Assembly (NCBI GenBank): GCA_902797705.1
Contig: CADBTX010000022.1
Location: 1-30,285, forward strand
From: an uncultured Lachnospiraceae bacterium
Lineage (GTDB): Bacteria; Bacillota; Clostridia; Lachnospirales; Lachnospiraceae
Length of the DNA stretch: 30,285 bases
Direction: 5' to 3'
Both the position numbers and the translations under genes were made by a program. The notes below the pieces were generated by a model, which made no database searches, had not been told where the DNA came from, and worked only from the letters and a program-made list of their open reading frames with translations. Positions 7,320-15,461 of the stretch are shown here, in pieces. Every line of letters starts with the position of its first letter. Positions within the stretch are counted from its first letter, which is position 1.

Positions 7320-10262
7320 TCAGAAATAGAATTCCGTATTCCATACGGAGACACCGGAGTCGGAAAATACTTCATCCAGCCTCCTCTGAAGATCGTCTGT
7401 ATATACTCCGTTCTTCATGATGACCTGGATGAAGCCTCCGCCGCCGGCGCCGCAGATCATCTTTCCCGAGATCAGGTCCTCGATAGCCATAAAGAGCTGG
7501 TCTATACAGGTATTTGTACAGCCCTTGTCCAGTTTTTTCGAGAGCTCCCAGTGCTCGTTTAAAAGCCTGGCGAAGCCGTCTACCCTTCCCTTCTCGAGTT
7601 CCAGGCGCATAAGGACCGCGAGCTGCTGTATCCTGTACAGCACCTCCGTTACATCCGGATCATTTCCCAGATACTTTCCTACAATATCCCTTAAAAGATT
7701 TCTTGCCAGTCTTCTCTGGCCGGTATAGATTATGGCAAAACGCCGGTTTAACTCATTCAGGGTCTTTTCCCCTATACGGACAGGGGTGCAGATTATCTTC
7801 TGCTCCAGGGATTCATCCGTGGTGACCATCTTGATGCCGGGGGCAAGTCCTCCCACCTGATCCTGCCAGCCGCCGCCTGTGGACATTATCTGTTCCATGC
7901 ACAGCACCCGGTTGAACAGGTCATTATCCGAAATAGAGATCCCAAGGAAGCTGTAGAGCCCTTTTACGCAGGCTCCCGCAAGGATGGAGCTGGTTCCGAG
8001 ACCGCTGCCCTTCGGTATGTTGATCACTCTGGTATTCATGTAGATACCGCCCCCCAGACGATGGCAGATCTCCTGAAGTCCCGTATCGTCCGGGTCCTCT
8101 CCGCCGTAGGGTATGACACCGCAGGCAATAAGGGCGGCCTTATGAAGAGCAAAGGCATCCATGGGATCGTGGCAGTCCTGAAGGTCCTTTAAGGATGTGA
8201 ATTCCCTGTAGCTTCCTATATCGGTGCTGGTAAGGATGATCTTCTTTTCCCCGATCCTTCTTACGGTGACTTCTATGGGCAGGGCTCCGTTAAGGGTTAT
8301 GGCGGCGTTCAGCACAGTGCCTCCGTGTTCCATGCAGTAGGGAGGGGTATCGGACCAGCCTCCGCCCCAGTTCACCCTGACCGGAAGTTTTATCACCACT
8401 TCATCCTTCTTTATCCTGAAATCCCTGTTGTATCCGGTTTCTTTGAGAGCGGTGTTTAATATGGTGTCTCTTATGGTATTAAAGCAGAGATCCGCCATCT
8501 TCTCCCTGTCGATGACCTTGGACAGGTAATAGTAGATCCTGATCTTTTCGCTGAAGTCCTTTAATTCAAAGTCGGAAAGCTGTTCCGCCCGGGTCAGGAG
8601 GAGATCCTCCACTCTTTTTGAGATGCCGGTCCTGAAGATATCCCCGGTGCAGCTTACGGGAATCCCTTTTCGTATGGCCTCCATAAGGCTTCCGGCCTTC
8701 ATCCTGTCATTCAGCTTGTCGTGCCAGGGCAGTATCTCCTTTACATCTGCCCTGTTAAAGCTTTCCTTAAGGCTCAGGAGCTCTCCGGTCATGTCGTTTT
8801 TAAGAACGGCTTTAAGGGCCTCTTCCATGGTATCTCTCACAGGGAAGAGAGGCTTGTCCCAGAGGGGGCCGTCTATTTCTTTCCCGAACCACTTATTCTC
8901 CTTGGGATTATCGTTGACGCCGTACATCCTTACCACAAAGCGGCCGTCATTAAGCTTCAGACCGTGGAGCACCGTATGATCGGGGATCACCGCTGTTTCA
9001 CCGTTTCCTGTATGGGAGGAACCCACAGTGAGACCGGATATGATACTGCCTTCTCCTATCCTGGAATCGTGGTGTATGTAGCTGTCCTCTATATAGCAGC
9101 CCTTTCCTATCCGGGCTTTTTCGCTGATGTAGGAATTGGAGGCGGCGAAGTCGTGGCCTCTGTAATTGCTGTTCACACTGTTGGACCAGCCGAGGTCACC
9201 GAAACTCTCTATGTCCTCCGTCACAAGCTTCAGTACTTCGGCTGTGGTGCCAAAATGCAGGAAAGAGGCGGGGGAGAAGCGTATAAGCTTCATTTTGTAG
9301 ATATGGAGTTTTTCCCAGAGCTTTTCTCTTGCGGCCTTAAGCTCGGGGCTGAAATCCCCCTCGGGGGTCTCTTTGTAGAACTGCTCTATGGTGCTGTCCA
9401 TGGCCAGGGGATAGAGGAAATCGGCATAAAATGACAGCCGGACGTGCTCATTTACCAGCTTTTCGTAATCCTCCTCGTCGGCAATAAGCTCATAGAGGGA
9501 CTTTACCATGTTTCCGCTGAATATCACCGCGCCGGTATCTATGTTGATAAGGTCCGCAGAATCCGCCGCGCCGCTTTCCCTTAAGCTCTCCACGGTCTGT
9601 TTATGGAGAAAACGTCTCACATAGCCGTCATCGGAGCCTAAGAATACTCCGTGATTCTTCCCTACCTCCACGGATTCCTTTATGGAAAGGGCTGCTGCCC
9701 CCTCCTCATAGAAATCAAGCTGCAAAGGGTTGAAGAGCAGCGTCACGTCTCCGGAGCAGGTAAGCATCCCGGAGGAGATCCTTGAGGGTATGCCGCACAT
9801 GGCGATCATGAATTCGTCAAAAAGCGTGGAACGGTGGCCGTCCGGCAGCATGCGGGGAACGGGGGAAAAGATCTTCCCGCAGGCGCTGTATTGAGGGGTC
9901 CGTTTGGAGTCGCCGCCGCTATGGATCACAAGTATCCTTAAAGAGCCGGGATCCCTGTCGTCATTTTCCGCTATGTATTTAAGGATATTAAGAGTGGCGC
10001 CGCCGGAGCCCACTCTTTTTCCGCCGGGATCCGGTATCACGGAATACTTCGTATTTCCGGGAAGACGGCCCTCCTTCAGTCTTTCGTCTATCTGGGCCCG
10101 GTAGGCAGTGGCCTGGGATTCATTGGATGCGGAAAGGATAACATGATCCCAGACGGTGATCCGTCTCTCATAGGAACCCTTTTCCCTTTCGATGATATCC
10201 CTGTAAAGGGCGGTGCTGTCATTATAGGATTGCTGTAAAAAAAGATTTCTGTATTTGTTCAT
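7320..10262 (-). CDS. fkp: Bifunctional L-fucokinase / L-fucose-1-phosphate guanylyltransferase
   Basis: The enzyme (980 residues) turns L-fucose into fucose-1-phosphate with ATP and then into GDP-fucose with GTP, the salvage route described for Bacteroides Fkp (about 950 residues). The amino-terminal nucleotidyltransferase half has PDPGGKRVGSGGAT (77-90) and LVIHSGGDSKRTPQYSACGK (111-130), followed by a left-handed beta-helix-like region. The carboxyl half is a GHMP kinase: NWGGGWSDTPP near 630, the ATP loop PKGSGLGTSS near 747, and CGAGGGGF near the end. No Shine-Dalgarno sequence precedes the ATG, whose first base is 8 nt from a good -10 box, so the mRNA appears leaderless. GDP-fucose would feed fucosylation of surface glycans; no fucosyltransferase or fucose importer is recognised in the window. 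Confidence 0.95.
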   Translation of the reverse strand: MNKYRNLFLQQSYNDSTALYRDIIEREKGSYERRITVWDHVILSASNESQATAYRAQIDERLKEGRLPGNTKYSVIPDPGGKRVGSGGATLNILKYIAENDDRDPGSLRILVIHSGGDSKRTPQYSACGKIFSPVPRMLPDGHRSTLFDEFMIAMCGIPSRISSGMLTCSGDVTLLFNPLQLDFYEEGAAALSIKESVEVGKNHGVFLGSDDGYVRRFLHKQTVESLRESGAADSADLINIDTGAVIFSGNMVKSLYELIADEEDYEKLVNEHVRLSFYADFLYPLAMDSTIEQFYKETPEGDFSPELKAAREKLWEKLHIYKMKLIRFSPASFLHFGTTAEVLKLVTEDIESFGDLGWSNSVNSNYRGHDFAASNSYISEKARIGKGCYIEDSYIHHDSRIGEGSIISGLTVGSSHTGNGETAVIPDHTVLHGLKLNDGRFVVRMYGVNDNPKENKWFGKEIDGPLWDKPLFPVRDTMEEALKAVLKNDMTGELLSLKESFNRADVKEILPWHDKLNDRMKAGSLMEAIRKGIPVSCTGDIFRTGISKRVEDLLLTRAEQLSDFELKDFSEKIRIYYYLSKVIDREKMADLCFNTIRDTILNTALKETGYNRDFRIKKDEVVIKLPVRVNWGGGWSDTPPYCMEHGGTVLNAAITLNGALPIEVTVRRIGEKKIILTSTDIGSYREFTSLKDLQDCHDPMDAFALHKAALIACGVIPYGGEDPDDTGLQEICHRLGGGIYMNTRVINIPKGSGLGTSSILAGACVKGLYSFLGISISDNDLFNRVLCMEQIMSTGGGWQDQVGGLAPGIKMVTTDESLEQKIICTPVRIGEKTLNELNRRFAIIYTGQRRLARNLLRDIVGKYLGNDPDVTEVLYRIQQLAVLMRLELEKGRVDGFARLLNEHWELSKKLDKGCTNTCIDQLFMAIEDLISGKMICGAGGGGFIQVIMKNGVYTDDLQRRLDEVFSDSGVSVWNTEFYF

Positions 10263-10269
10263 ATTGACT

Positions 10270-10298
10270 AATTTACCAAATTACAGCGTAGTTGACAA
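10270..10298 (-). promoter_or_regulatory. Promoter of fkp, leaderless geometry
   Basis: On the minus strand TTGTCA (10298-10293), spacer of exactly 17 bp, TAAATT (10275-10270). The expected start site is at about 10263, one base before the fkp ATG at 10262, leaving no room for a ribosome site. Its -35 box overlaps that of the divergent metN promoter. Confidence 0.65.
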
Positions 10299-10320
10299 AC
10301 ATTTCCATCAATGCTATAAG
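10292..10320 (+). promoter_or_regulatory. Promoter of metNIQ operon, leaderless geometry
   Basis: Consensus TTGACA (10292-10297), a 17-bp spacer, TATAAG (10315-10320). The expected start site is near 10327, two bases before the metN ATG at 10329. There is no space for a SAM (S-box) riboswitch or T-box, which often control this operon in Firmicutes. Confidence 0.75.
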
Positions 10321-10328
10321 TGACGGAT

Positions 10329-11384
10329 ATGGCTGTCATAGAAATAAGAAATCTTTCAAAAACCTTTATACAAAAGGATTCCAAAGTAGAAGCCCTGAAG
10401 AACATCAATTTTTCTGTGGAAAAAGGCGATGTTTACGGGATCATCGGCATGTCCGGAGCGGGGAAGAGCACCCTGGTCCGCTGTCTTAACTTTTTAGAGC
10501 GTCCCACAGAGGGTACGGTCATCGTGAAGGGCAGGGACCTTGGCACCATGACCCCTGCGGAGCTGAGGAAGCTCCGCTGCAATATGGGGATGATCTTCCA
10601 GAATTTCAATCTCCTGATGCAGGACAATGTGCTGGATAATGTTACCTTTCCGCTGACGATCCACGGGGTTCAGAAAAAGGAAGCAAGAGAGAAGGCCATA
10701 AAGCTTCTGGAAACAGTAGGGCTTTCTGACAAGGCTGCCGCGTATCCCGCTCAGCTTTCCGGAGGACAGAAGCAGAGAGTGGCCATAGCCCGCGCCCTTG
10801 CCTCGGATCCGGAGATACTGCTCTGCGATGAGGCCACCAGCGCCCTGGATCCCCAGACCACCCAGCAGATCCTTGCGCTCTTAAGAAAGATAAATAAGGA
10901 GACCGGGATAACCATCATAATCATCACCCATTCCATGAACGTTGTCCGGGAGATCTGCCATAATGTGGCCATAGTTGAAAAGGGAGAGATAGTTGAGGAC
11001 GGACTTGTGGAGGATATATTTACCCATCCCAGATCAAAGGCTGCGAGACGTCTCATCATAGAAGGAAAAGATCCGGAGGAGTGGGAAGAGGAGACACAGT
11101 CTTCCCCCATAGTGGAGCAATTAAAGGAAGGCAGGAGGGTCCGTATAGTCTTTTCCAGCAATTCCTCCTACGAACCGGTAATAGCAAATATGATACTTAC
11201 TTTTTCCGCTCCGGCCAATATACTTTACGCCGCCACAAAGGATGTGGACGGTGTGGCCAGAGGAGAGATGATACTGGGTCTCTCCGAGGACGGGAATATG
11301 GCGGATAAGCAGATAGCATATCTGAAGGAGAGGGGTCTCGCAGTGGAAGAGATCCTTGATGAAGAAGTGAAAGGGGGAGATTGA
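10329..11384 (+). CDS. metN: Methionine ABC transporter ATP-binding protein MetN
   Basis: The ATPase (351 residues from this start) drives methionine import with MetI and MetQ. Walker A is GMSGAGKST (40-48), the Q-loop lies in MIFQNFNL, the ABC signature LSGGQKQR begins at 143, Walker B is LLCDEATSALD, and the switch histidine is in IITHSM. The last 90 residues form an NIL domain, the methionine-sensing regulatory domain of MetN. I chose the ATG at 10329 because MAVIEIRNLSKTF is the usual family start. A GTG at 10320 is in frame but overlaps the -10 box. No Shine-Dalgarno sequence precedes either, so initiation is probably leaderless. It heads a tight gene run that includes metI, metQ and purC. 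Confidence 0.95.
   Translation: MAVIEIRNLSKTFIQKDSKVEALKNINFSVEKGDVYGIIGMSGAGKSTLVRCLNFLERPTEGTVIVKGRDLGTMTPAELRKLRCNMGMIFQNFNLLMQDNVLDNVTFPLTIHGVQKKEAREKAIKLLETVGLSDKAAAYPAQLSGGQKQRVAIARALASDPEILLCDEATSALDPQTTQQILALLRKINKETGITIIIITHSMNVVREICHNVAIVEKGEIVEDGLVEDIFTHPRSKAARRLIIEGKDPEEWEEETQSSPIVEQLKEGRRVRIVFSSNSSYEPVIANMILTFSAPANILYAATKDVDGVARGEMILGLSEDGNMADKQIAYLKERGLAVEEILDEEVKGGD
11371..11379 (+). promoter_or_regulatory. Ribosome binding site deciding the metI start
   Basis: AAGGGGGAG ends 7 nt before the TTG at 11387 but only 1 nt before the TTG at 11381, so the second TTG is the better start. Confidence 0.5.
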
Positions 11385-11386
11385 GG

Positions 11387-12046
11387 TTGTCAGCTCAGGA
11401 AATGATGATGATAGCGGAAGGGATACTCGATACCCTTTACATGACCGTGGTCTCCACTCTTTTCGGATACATTATAGGACTTCCCTGGGGTATTGCACTT
11501 ACCGTTACGGGACAGGACGGCATACACCCCAAAAAGGCCCTCTACCGGGTACTGGATACGGTGACCAATATCATGCGGTCCATACCTTTTCTCATACTCC
11601 TGATACTGGTGCTTCCCATAACGTTTTTCATAGTGGGAAAGACCTACGGTTCCACGGCCACCATCGTGCCTCTTGTGATATCGGCTTCTCCCCTTATCGC
11701 CCGCATGGTGGAGTCATCCTTAAATGAAGTGGACAAGGGAGTGATAGAGGCCGCCCAGTCAATGGGAGCGGACAACATACAGATAGTATGGAGGGTGCTT
11801 CTCGGGGAGGCAAAGATATCCCTTATCTCAGGCGCCACCATTACCACCGGAACGATCCTCGGATATTCCGCCATGGCAGGTACCGTAGGAGGCGGGGGAC
11901 TTGGAGACATCGCCATCCGTTACGGCTATTACCGTTACCAGCCGAATATTCTCTGGGTCACGGTCATATTGCTTGTTTTACTGGTGCAGATTTTCCAGTT
12001 TACGGGAAACCTCATTTCCCTGAAGCTGGACAGGAGGAGAGTATAG
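11387..12046 (+). CDS. metI: Methionine ABC transporter permease MetI
   Basis: A permease of 219 residues with five or so membrane segments that forms the methionine channel with MetN. The coupling EAA loop is seen as GVIEAAQSMGADNIQIVWRV, which docks on MetN, and the GGGGLGDIAIRYGYYRYQ segment is typical of the family. The start is a TTG; the one at 11387 gives MSAQEMMMIAEGILDT, like other MetI proteins, and has good spacing from AAGGGGGAG. A TTG at 11381 that overlaps the metN stop is the alternative. It lies 30 bp upstream of metQ. Confidence 0.94.
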   Translation: MSAQEMMMIAEGILDTLYMTVVSTLFGYIIGLPWGIALTVTGQDGIHPKKALYRVLDTVTNIMRSIPFLILLILVLPITFFIVGKTYGSTATIVPLVISASPLIARMVESSLNEVDKGVIEAAQSMGADNIQIVWRVLLGEAKISLISGATITTGTILGYSAMAGTVGGGGLGDIAIRYGYYRYQPNILWVTVILLVLLVQIFQFTGNLISLKLDRRRV

Positions 12047-12076
12047 AGGAGATTCTTTTAAGAGAGGAGAGATTTT

Positions 12077-12904
12077 ATGAAAAAGAAAGTGTTATCTGTG
12101 TTACTTGCGGCTCTTACAGTGCTTGCCTTTACGGGATGCGGCGCCTCCGCGGCCGGGGGCGACAAGGTGATCAAGGTGGCAGCATCGGAAACGCCCCACT
12201 CCGAGATCCTTGAACAGGCTAAGGATGCATTAAAGGAACAGGGCTATGACCTTCAGGTCACTGTTTTTGAGGATTACGTGCAGCCCAATAACGTGGTGGA
12301 GCAGGGTGAATTTGACGCCAACTATTTCCAGCACATCAACTATCTGGATTCCTTCAATGATGAGAACGGCACCAGCCTTGTGGTCGCCGATAACGGAAAG
12401 ATCCATTATGAGCCCTTCGGTATCTATGCCGGAACAAAGAGCGCTCTTTCCGATATCGCGGACGGAGATTCCATTGCGATCCCCAACGATACCACCAATG
12501 AGGCCAGGGCACTTCTGCTCCTGGAGCAGGAAGGACTGATAAAGCTTGAGGAAGGCGCGGGAGTAACGGCTACAGTTAACCAGGTGGCGGAGAATCCGAA
12601 GAACCTTGAGCTTGTCGAGGTGGAAGCGGCGCAGGTTCCGAAGCAGCTTAAGAGCGTGGCTTTTGGAGTCATCAACGGAAACTATGCCCTTGAAGCGGGA
12701 CTTAACGTGGGACGTGACGCCCTTGCGGTGGAGGCTGCCAGCGGAGAAGCTATACAGCAGTATGTGAATGTCATTGCGGTCAAGAAGGGAAATGAGTCTT
12801 CCGATAAGATCAAGGCTCTCACTTCGGTATTAAAGTCGGACAAGATCGTTTCATATATCAACGATACTTATGAGGGCGCTGTAGTTCCCTATGACGGGGA
12901 ATGA
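12077..12904 (+). CDS. metQ: Methionine-binding lipoprotein MetQ
   Basis: The 275-residue protein is the extracellular methionine receptor, tethered to the membrane by a lipidated cysteine. The signal peptide ends in the lipobox AFTGC with Cys21. The mature part starts with KVIKVAASETPHSEIL and includes the FEDYVQPNNVVEQGEFDANYFQH region, both typical of the NlpA/MetQ family. It has a strong GAGGAGA ribosome site and lies 30 bp after metI. The next gene, purC, starts 20 bp later without a terminator. Confidence 0.95.
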   Translation: MKKKVLSVLLAALTVLAFTGCGASAAGGDKVIKVAASETPHSEILEQAKDALKEQGYDLQVTVFEDYVQPNNVVEQGEFDANYFQHINYLDSFNDENGTSLVVADNGKIHYEPFGIYAGTKSALSDIADGDSIAIPNDTTNEARALLLLEQEGLIKLEEGAGVTATVNQVAENPKNLELVEVEAAQVPKQLKSVAFGVINGNYALEAGLNVGRDALAVEAASGEAIQQYVNVIAVKKGNESSDKIKALTSVLKSDKIVSYINDTYEGAVVPYDGE

Positions 12905-12915
12905 GAAAAGGGAAT

Positions 12916-12920
12916 GAGGT
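12916..12920 (+). promoter_or_regulatory. Ribosome binding site deciding the purC start
   Basis: GAGGT lies 4 nt before the ATG at 12925. The in-frame ATG at 12901 has no comparable site, so 12925 is preferred. Confidence 0.5.
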
Positions 12921-12924
12921 AATT

Positions 12925-13800
12925 ATGCAGAAATATAAGCCGGTAAAAAGCGGAAAAGTCAGGGAGATATATGAGGCGGATAACAATCTCATCATGGTTG
13001 CCACCGACCGCATATCCGCCTTTGATGTGATACTTAAGAATGAGATCCCCGGAAAGGGAAAGATACTCACGGGTATCTCGGAATTCTGGTTTGATTTTAC
13101 AAAGGATATCCTGCCGAATCATCTGGTGAGCTCCGATGTAAACGATATGCCGGAGTTTTTCAGGAATGAAAAGTTTGAGGGCAGATCCATGCTGGTAAAG
13201 AAGCTCCGTATGCTGCCCATAGAGTGCATTGTCCGCGGATATATCACCGGCAGCGGCTGGGAGAGTTATCAGAAGGACGGGAGCATATGCGGCTTTAAGC
13301 TCCCCGAGGGGTTAAAGAACTGCTCAAAGCTGCCCGAGCCCGTATACACTCCCAGTACCAAGGCGGATCTCGGGGATCATGATGAAAACATCCATTTCGA
13401 AAAAACAGCCAGCATACTGAATCTTGAGTATCCCGGAAAGGGCAGGATCTATGCGGAGAAGATAAGGGATCATTCCCTTACCATATACAAAAAGTGTGCC
13501 GAATATGCTCTTTCAAGAGGCATAATTCTGGCTGACACCAAGTTTGAATTCGGTCTGGACGAGGATGACAATATTGTCCTTGCAGATGAAGTGCTGACTC
13601 CCGATTCCAGCAGGTTCTGGCCTGTGGAGGGATACGAGGCAGGCAGGCCCCAGCCCTCCTTTGACAAGCAGTTTGTACGTGATTATCTGAAGGCAAATCC
13701 CGGCTGTGATTATACACTGCCCGAAGAGATCATTGAAAAGACCATAGAAAAATATAAAGAAGCTTACCGGCTGCTTTCCGGTAAGGAAATCCAGCTTTGA
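12925..13800 (+). CDS. purC: Phosphoribosylaminoimidazole-succinocarboxamide (SAICAR) synthase
   Basis: PurC (291 residues) joins aspartate to CAIR with ATP, a middle step of purine synthesis. Visible family marks are SGKVREIY at the start, ATDRISAFD, LPIECIVRGYITGSGWESY and LADTKFEFGLD. The length fits the 290-300 residue form of the enzyme. I placed the start at 12925 because MQKYKPVKSGKVREIY matches other PurC proteins and has its own ribosome site; an upstream ATG at 12901 overlaps the metQ stop. Unusually, no other pur gene is present: it follows the methionine importer at 20 bp and overlaps the next gene by 4 bp. A link through methionine/one-carbon need is plausible but not shown. Confidence 0.95.
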   Translation: MQKYKPVKSGKVREIYEADNNLIMVATDRISAFDVILKNEIPGKGKILTGISEFWFDFTKDILPNHLVSSDVNDMPEFFRNEKFEGRSMLVKKLRMLPIECIVRGYITGSGWESYQKDGSICGFKLPEGLKNCSKLPEPVYTPSTKADLGDHDENIHFEKTASILNLEYPGKGRIYAEKIRDHSLTIYKKCAEYALSRGIILADTKFEFGLDEDDNIVLADEVLTPDSSRFWPVEGYEAGRPQPSFDKQFVRDYLKANPGCDYTLPEEIIEKTIEKYKEAYRLLSGKEIQL

Positions 13801-15452
13801 GTTCTGCTAAAGCATGGGAAAAACAGATAAACGGTGCCGGTATTATCTTCCTTGTGGGGGTTATTACCGGCGCCCTTCTTTTTATTGTGACATACGGCTT
13901 TTCCGTGCTGGATGTCACAAATGACGGGTGGATCTTCCGGGTCAGTGATGTGGATATCCACCAGCATTACATAGGATGGTGCCATTTCCGCAAGGCTCCC
14001 TGGACCTTTCCTCCGGGGCTCATGGACAGTCTCTCGTATCCTGTAAAGATGTCTGTGCTGTGGACGGATTCCATCCCTCTTTTTGCCATTGTTTTCAAGC
14101 TTTTCCGGGACTTCCTCCCGGAGACCTTCCAATACTTCGGGATATACGGGCTTATTTCCTATTCCCTTACCGGGGGAACGGCGGCCCTTCTGATATACAG
14201 GCTCTGCGGCAGCCGGACAGCGGCGGTCCTTATGGTGCCTTTTTTTTCCGGAAGCTTTTTCATGATACAGAGGATGTTCTACCATACCTCTCTCACGGCC
14301 CACTATCTCATCATCATTCCCATGCTCTTCTATCTCTATGACTGCAGGGAATGGTCGGTAAAAAAGAAGTGTGTGGTGTGGGGCCTCTACTTTTTCACAG
14401 CGGTTATGATACATCCCTATCTCTGGGCAATGGGTGCTTTTATCGCGGCGTTTTCATTCATCGATGAGATCGTGATAAAGAAAACCCTTATCCCTGCGGC
14501 AGCAACGGCTGCTGTTTCAGGTGTCCTCACATTCCTTGCGCTCTTTATCACAGGAGCATTCTACGGAAATGTGGAAAAGGCCTACAGTCTCGGGGGCTAT
14601 GAAGCGAACCTGAATACCTTCATAAATTCCCTTGGGCTCGGGACCTTTCTGCCGGAACTGCCGCTGCAGAATCCGAATCAGTACGAGGGCTTTGCCTATC
14701 TGGGGCTCGGGGGACTTGCTCTTTTGGCGGCAGCCCTGATGGCCGCGGTTATAAGGCGCGGGACAGCCGGAAAAATGGGATGGGAAAAGCGCATCTTTAT
14801 CCTTATCCCGGTTTTCCTGCTCTTTGCCGTCATACCGGAGATCACCTTTAATTCCCTGACACTTATTAAGATCGGTATCCCGAAGGGGATATTATCCGTA
14901 CTGGGTATATTCCGCTCAAACGGAAGGTTTATCTGGCCTGCGGCCATACTGATCATGGCGGCGTCCGTTTCGCTTTTGTTTACCGGCAAAAAAAAGGTTA
15001 TGCCTGCGGTGCTTTTAGTGATATGCTTAATAGTACAGTTGATGGACCTGAGCACCGTTATATCCGCAAAGAATCAGAAGTTCACATCTCCCGGGAAGCG
15101 CTGGAATCAGGATCTTGACAATCCGGCCCTTTCGGAACATATGGACAGATATTCCCATATCGTGGTGGTGACGGATGAGAACCGTCTCATAGAACGGATG
15201 GCTTTCTTCGCGGCAGAAAATGACCTTACAGTGAACCGTTTTTATTTTGCCAGGGACATAGATGAAGAAACTGAAAAAGGGTTGGTGGATTATCACGAGC
15301 GGTGCGTGAAGGGTGAAGATATTGATGACGTGATCTTTGTATTTGATGAAGACACCTGCAGGGAGTGGAAGAAGGATACGGATCTTCACTTCTACGATCT
15401 GACCGGCACCATTATTGGCATTTCGGAGGAGATAGATCTGCCGGAGCTCTGA
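13797..15452 (+). CDS. DUF6311-type polytopic membrane protein, probable GT-C glycosyltransferase relative
   Basis: A 551-residue protein with roughly 11 to 13 predicted membrane segments over residues 14-415 and a soluble carboxyl domain of about 135 residues. The first outside loop holds DVDIHQHYIGW with acidic residues at 51 and 53, like the catalytic loop of GT-C sugar transferases that use lipid-linked donors. The overall pattern fits DUF6311; the family call is from memory and moderate. The start is TTG in a TTGA overlap with the purC stop, with AAGGA 9 nt upstream. The next gene, 9 bp on, encodes an acidic lipoprotein, so the two may act together at the cell envelope (inference). The substrate is unknown. 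Confidence 0.75.
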   Translation: MSSAKAWEKQINGAGIIFLVGVITGALLFIVTYGFSVLDVTNDGWIFRVSDVDIHQHYIGWCHFRKAPWTFPPGLMDSLSYPVKMSVLWTDSIPLFAIVFKLFRDFLPETFQYFGIYGLISYSLTGGTAALLIYRLCGSRTAAVLMVPFFSGSFFMIQRMFYHTSLTAHYLIIIPMLFYLYDCREWSVKKKCVVWGLYFFTAVMIHPYLWAMGAFIAAFSFIDEIVIKKTLIPAAATAAVSGVLTFLALFITGAFYGNVEKAYSLGGYEANLNTFINSLGLGTFLPELPLQNPNQYEGFAYLGLGGLALLAAALMAAVIRRGTAGKMGWEKRIFILIPVFLLFAVIPEITFNSLTLIKIGIPKGILSVLGIFRSNGRFIWPAAILIMAASVSLLFTGKKKVMPAVLLVICLIVQLMDLSTVISAKNQKFTSPGKRWNQDLDNPALSEHMDRYSHIVVVTDENRLIERMAFFAAENDLTVNRFYFARDIDEETEKGLVDYHERCVKGEDIDDVIFVFDEDTCREWKKDTDLHFYDLTGTIIGISEEIDLPEL

Positions 15453-15461
15453 GAACATAAC

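Noticed and set aside
8721..9434. Plus-strand frame of 237 codons inside fkp
   Set aside because: Antisense shadow of a conserved enzyme.
10320..10328. GTG at 10320 as the metN start
   Set aside because: Its first base is the last base of the -10 box TATAAG; the family start MAVIEIRNL fits ATG 10329.
12901..12924. ATG at 12901 as the purC start
   Set aside because: No ribosome site and extra residues not seen in PurC; ATG 12925 has GAGGT upstream and the usual amino end.
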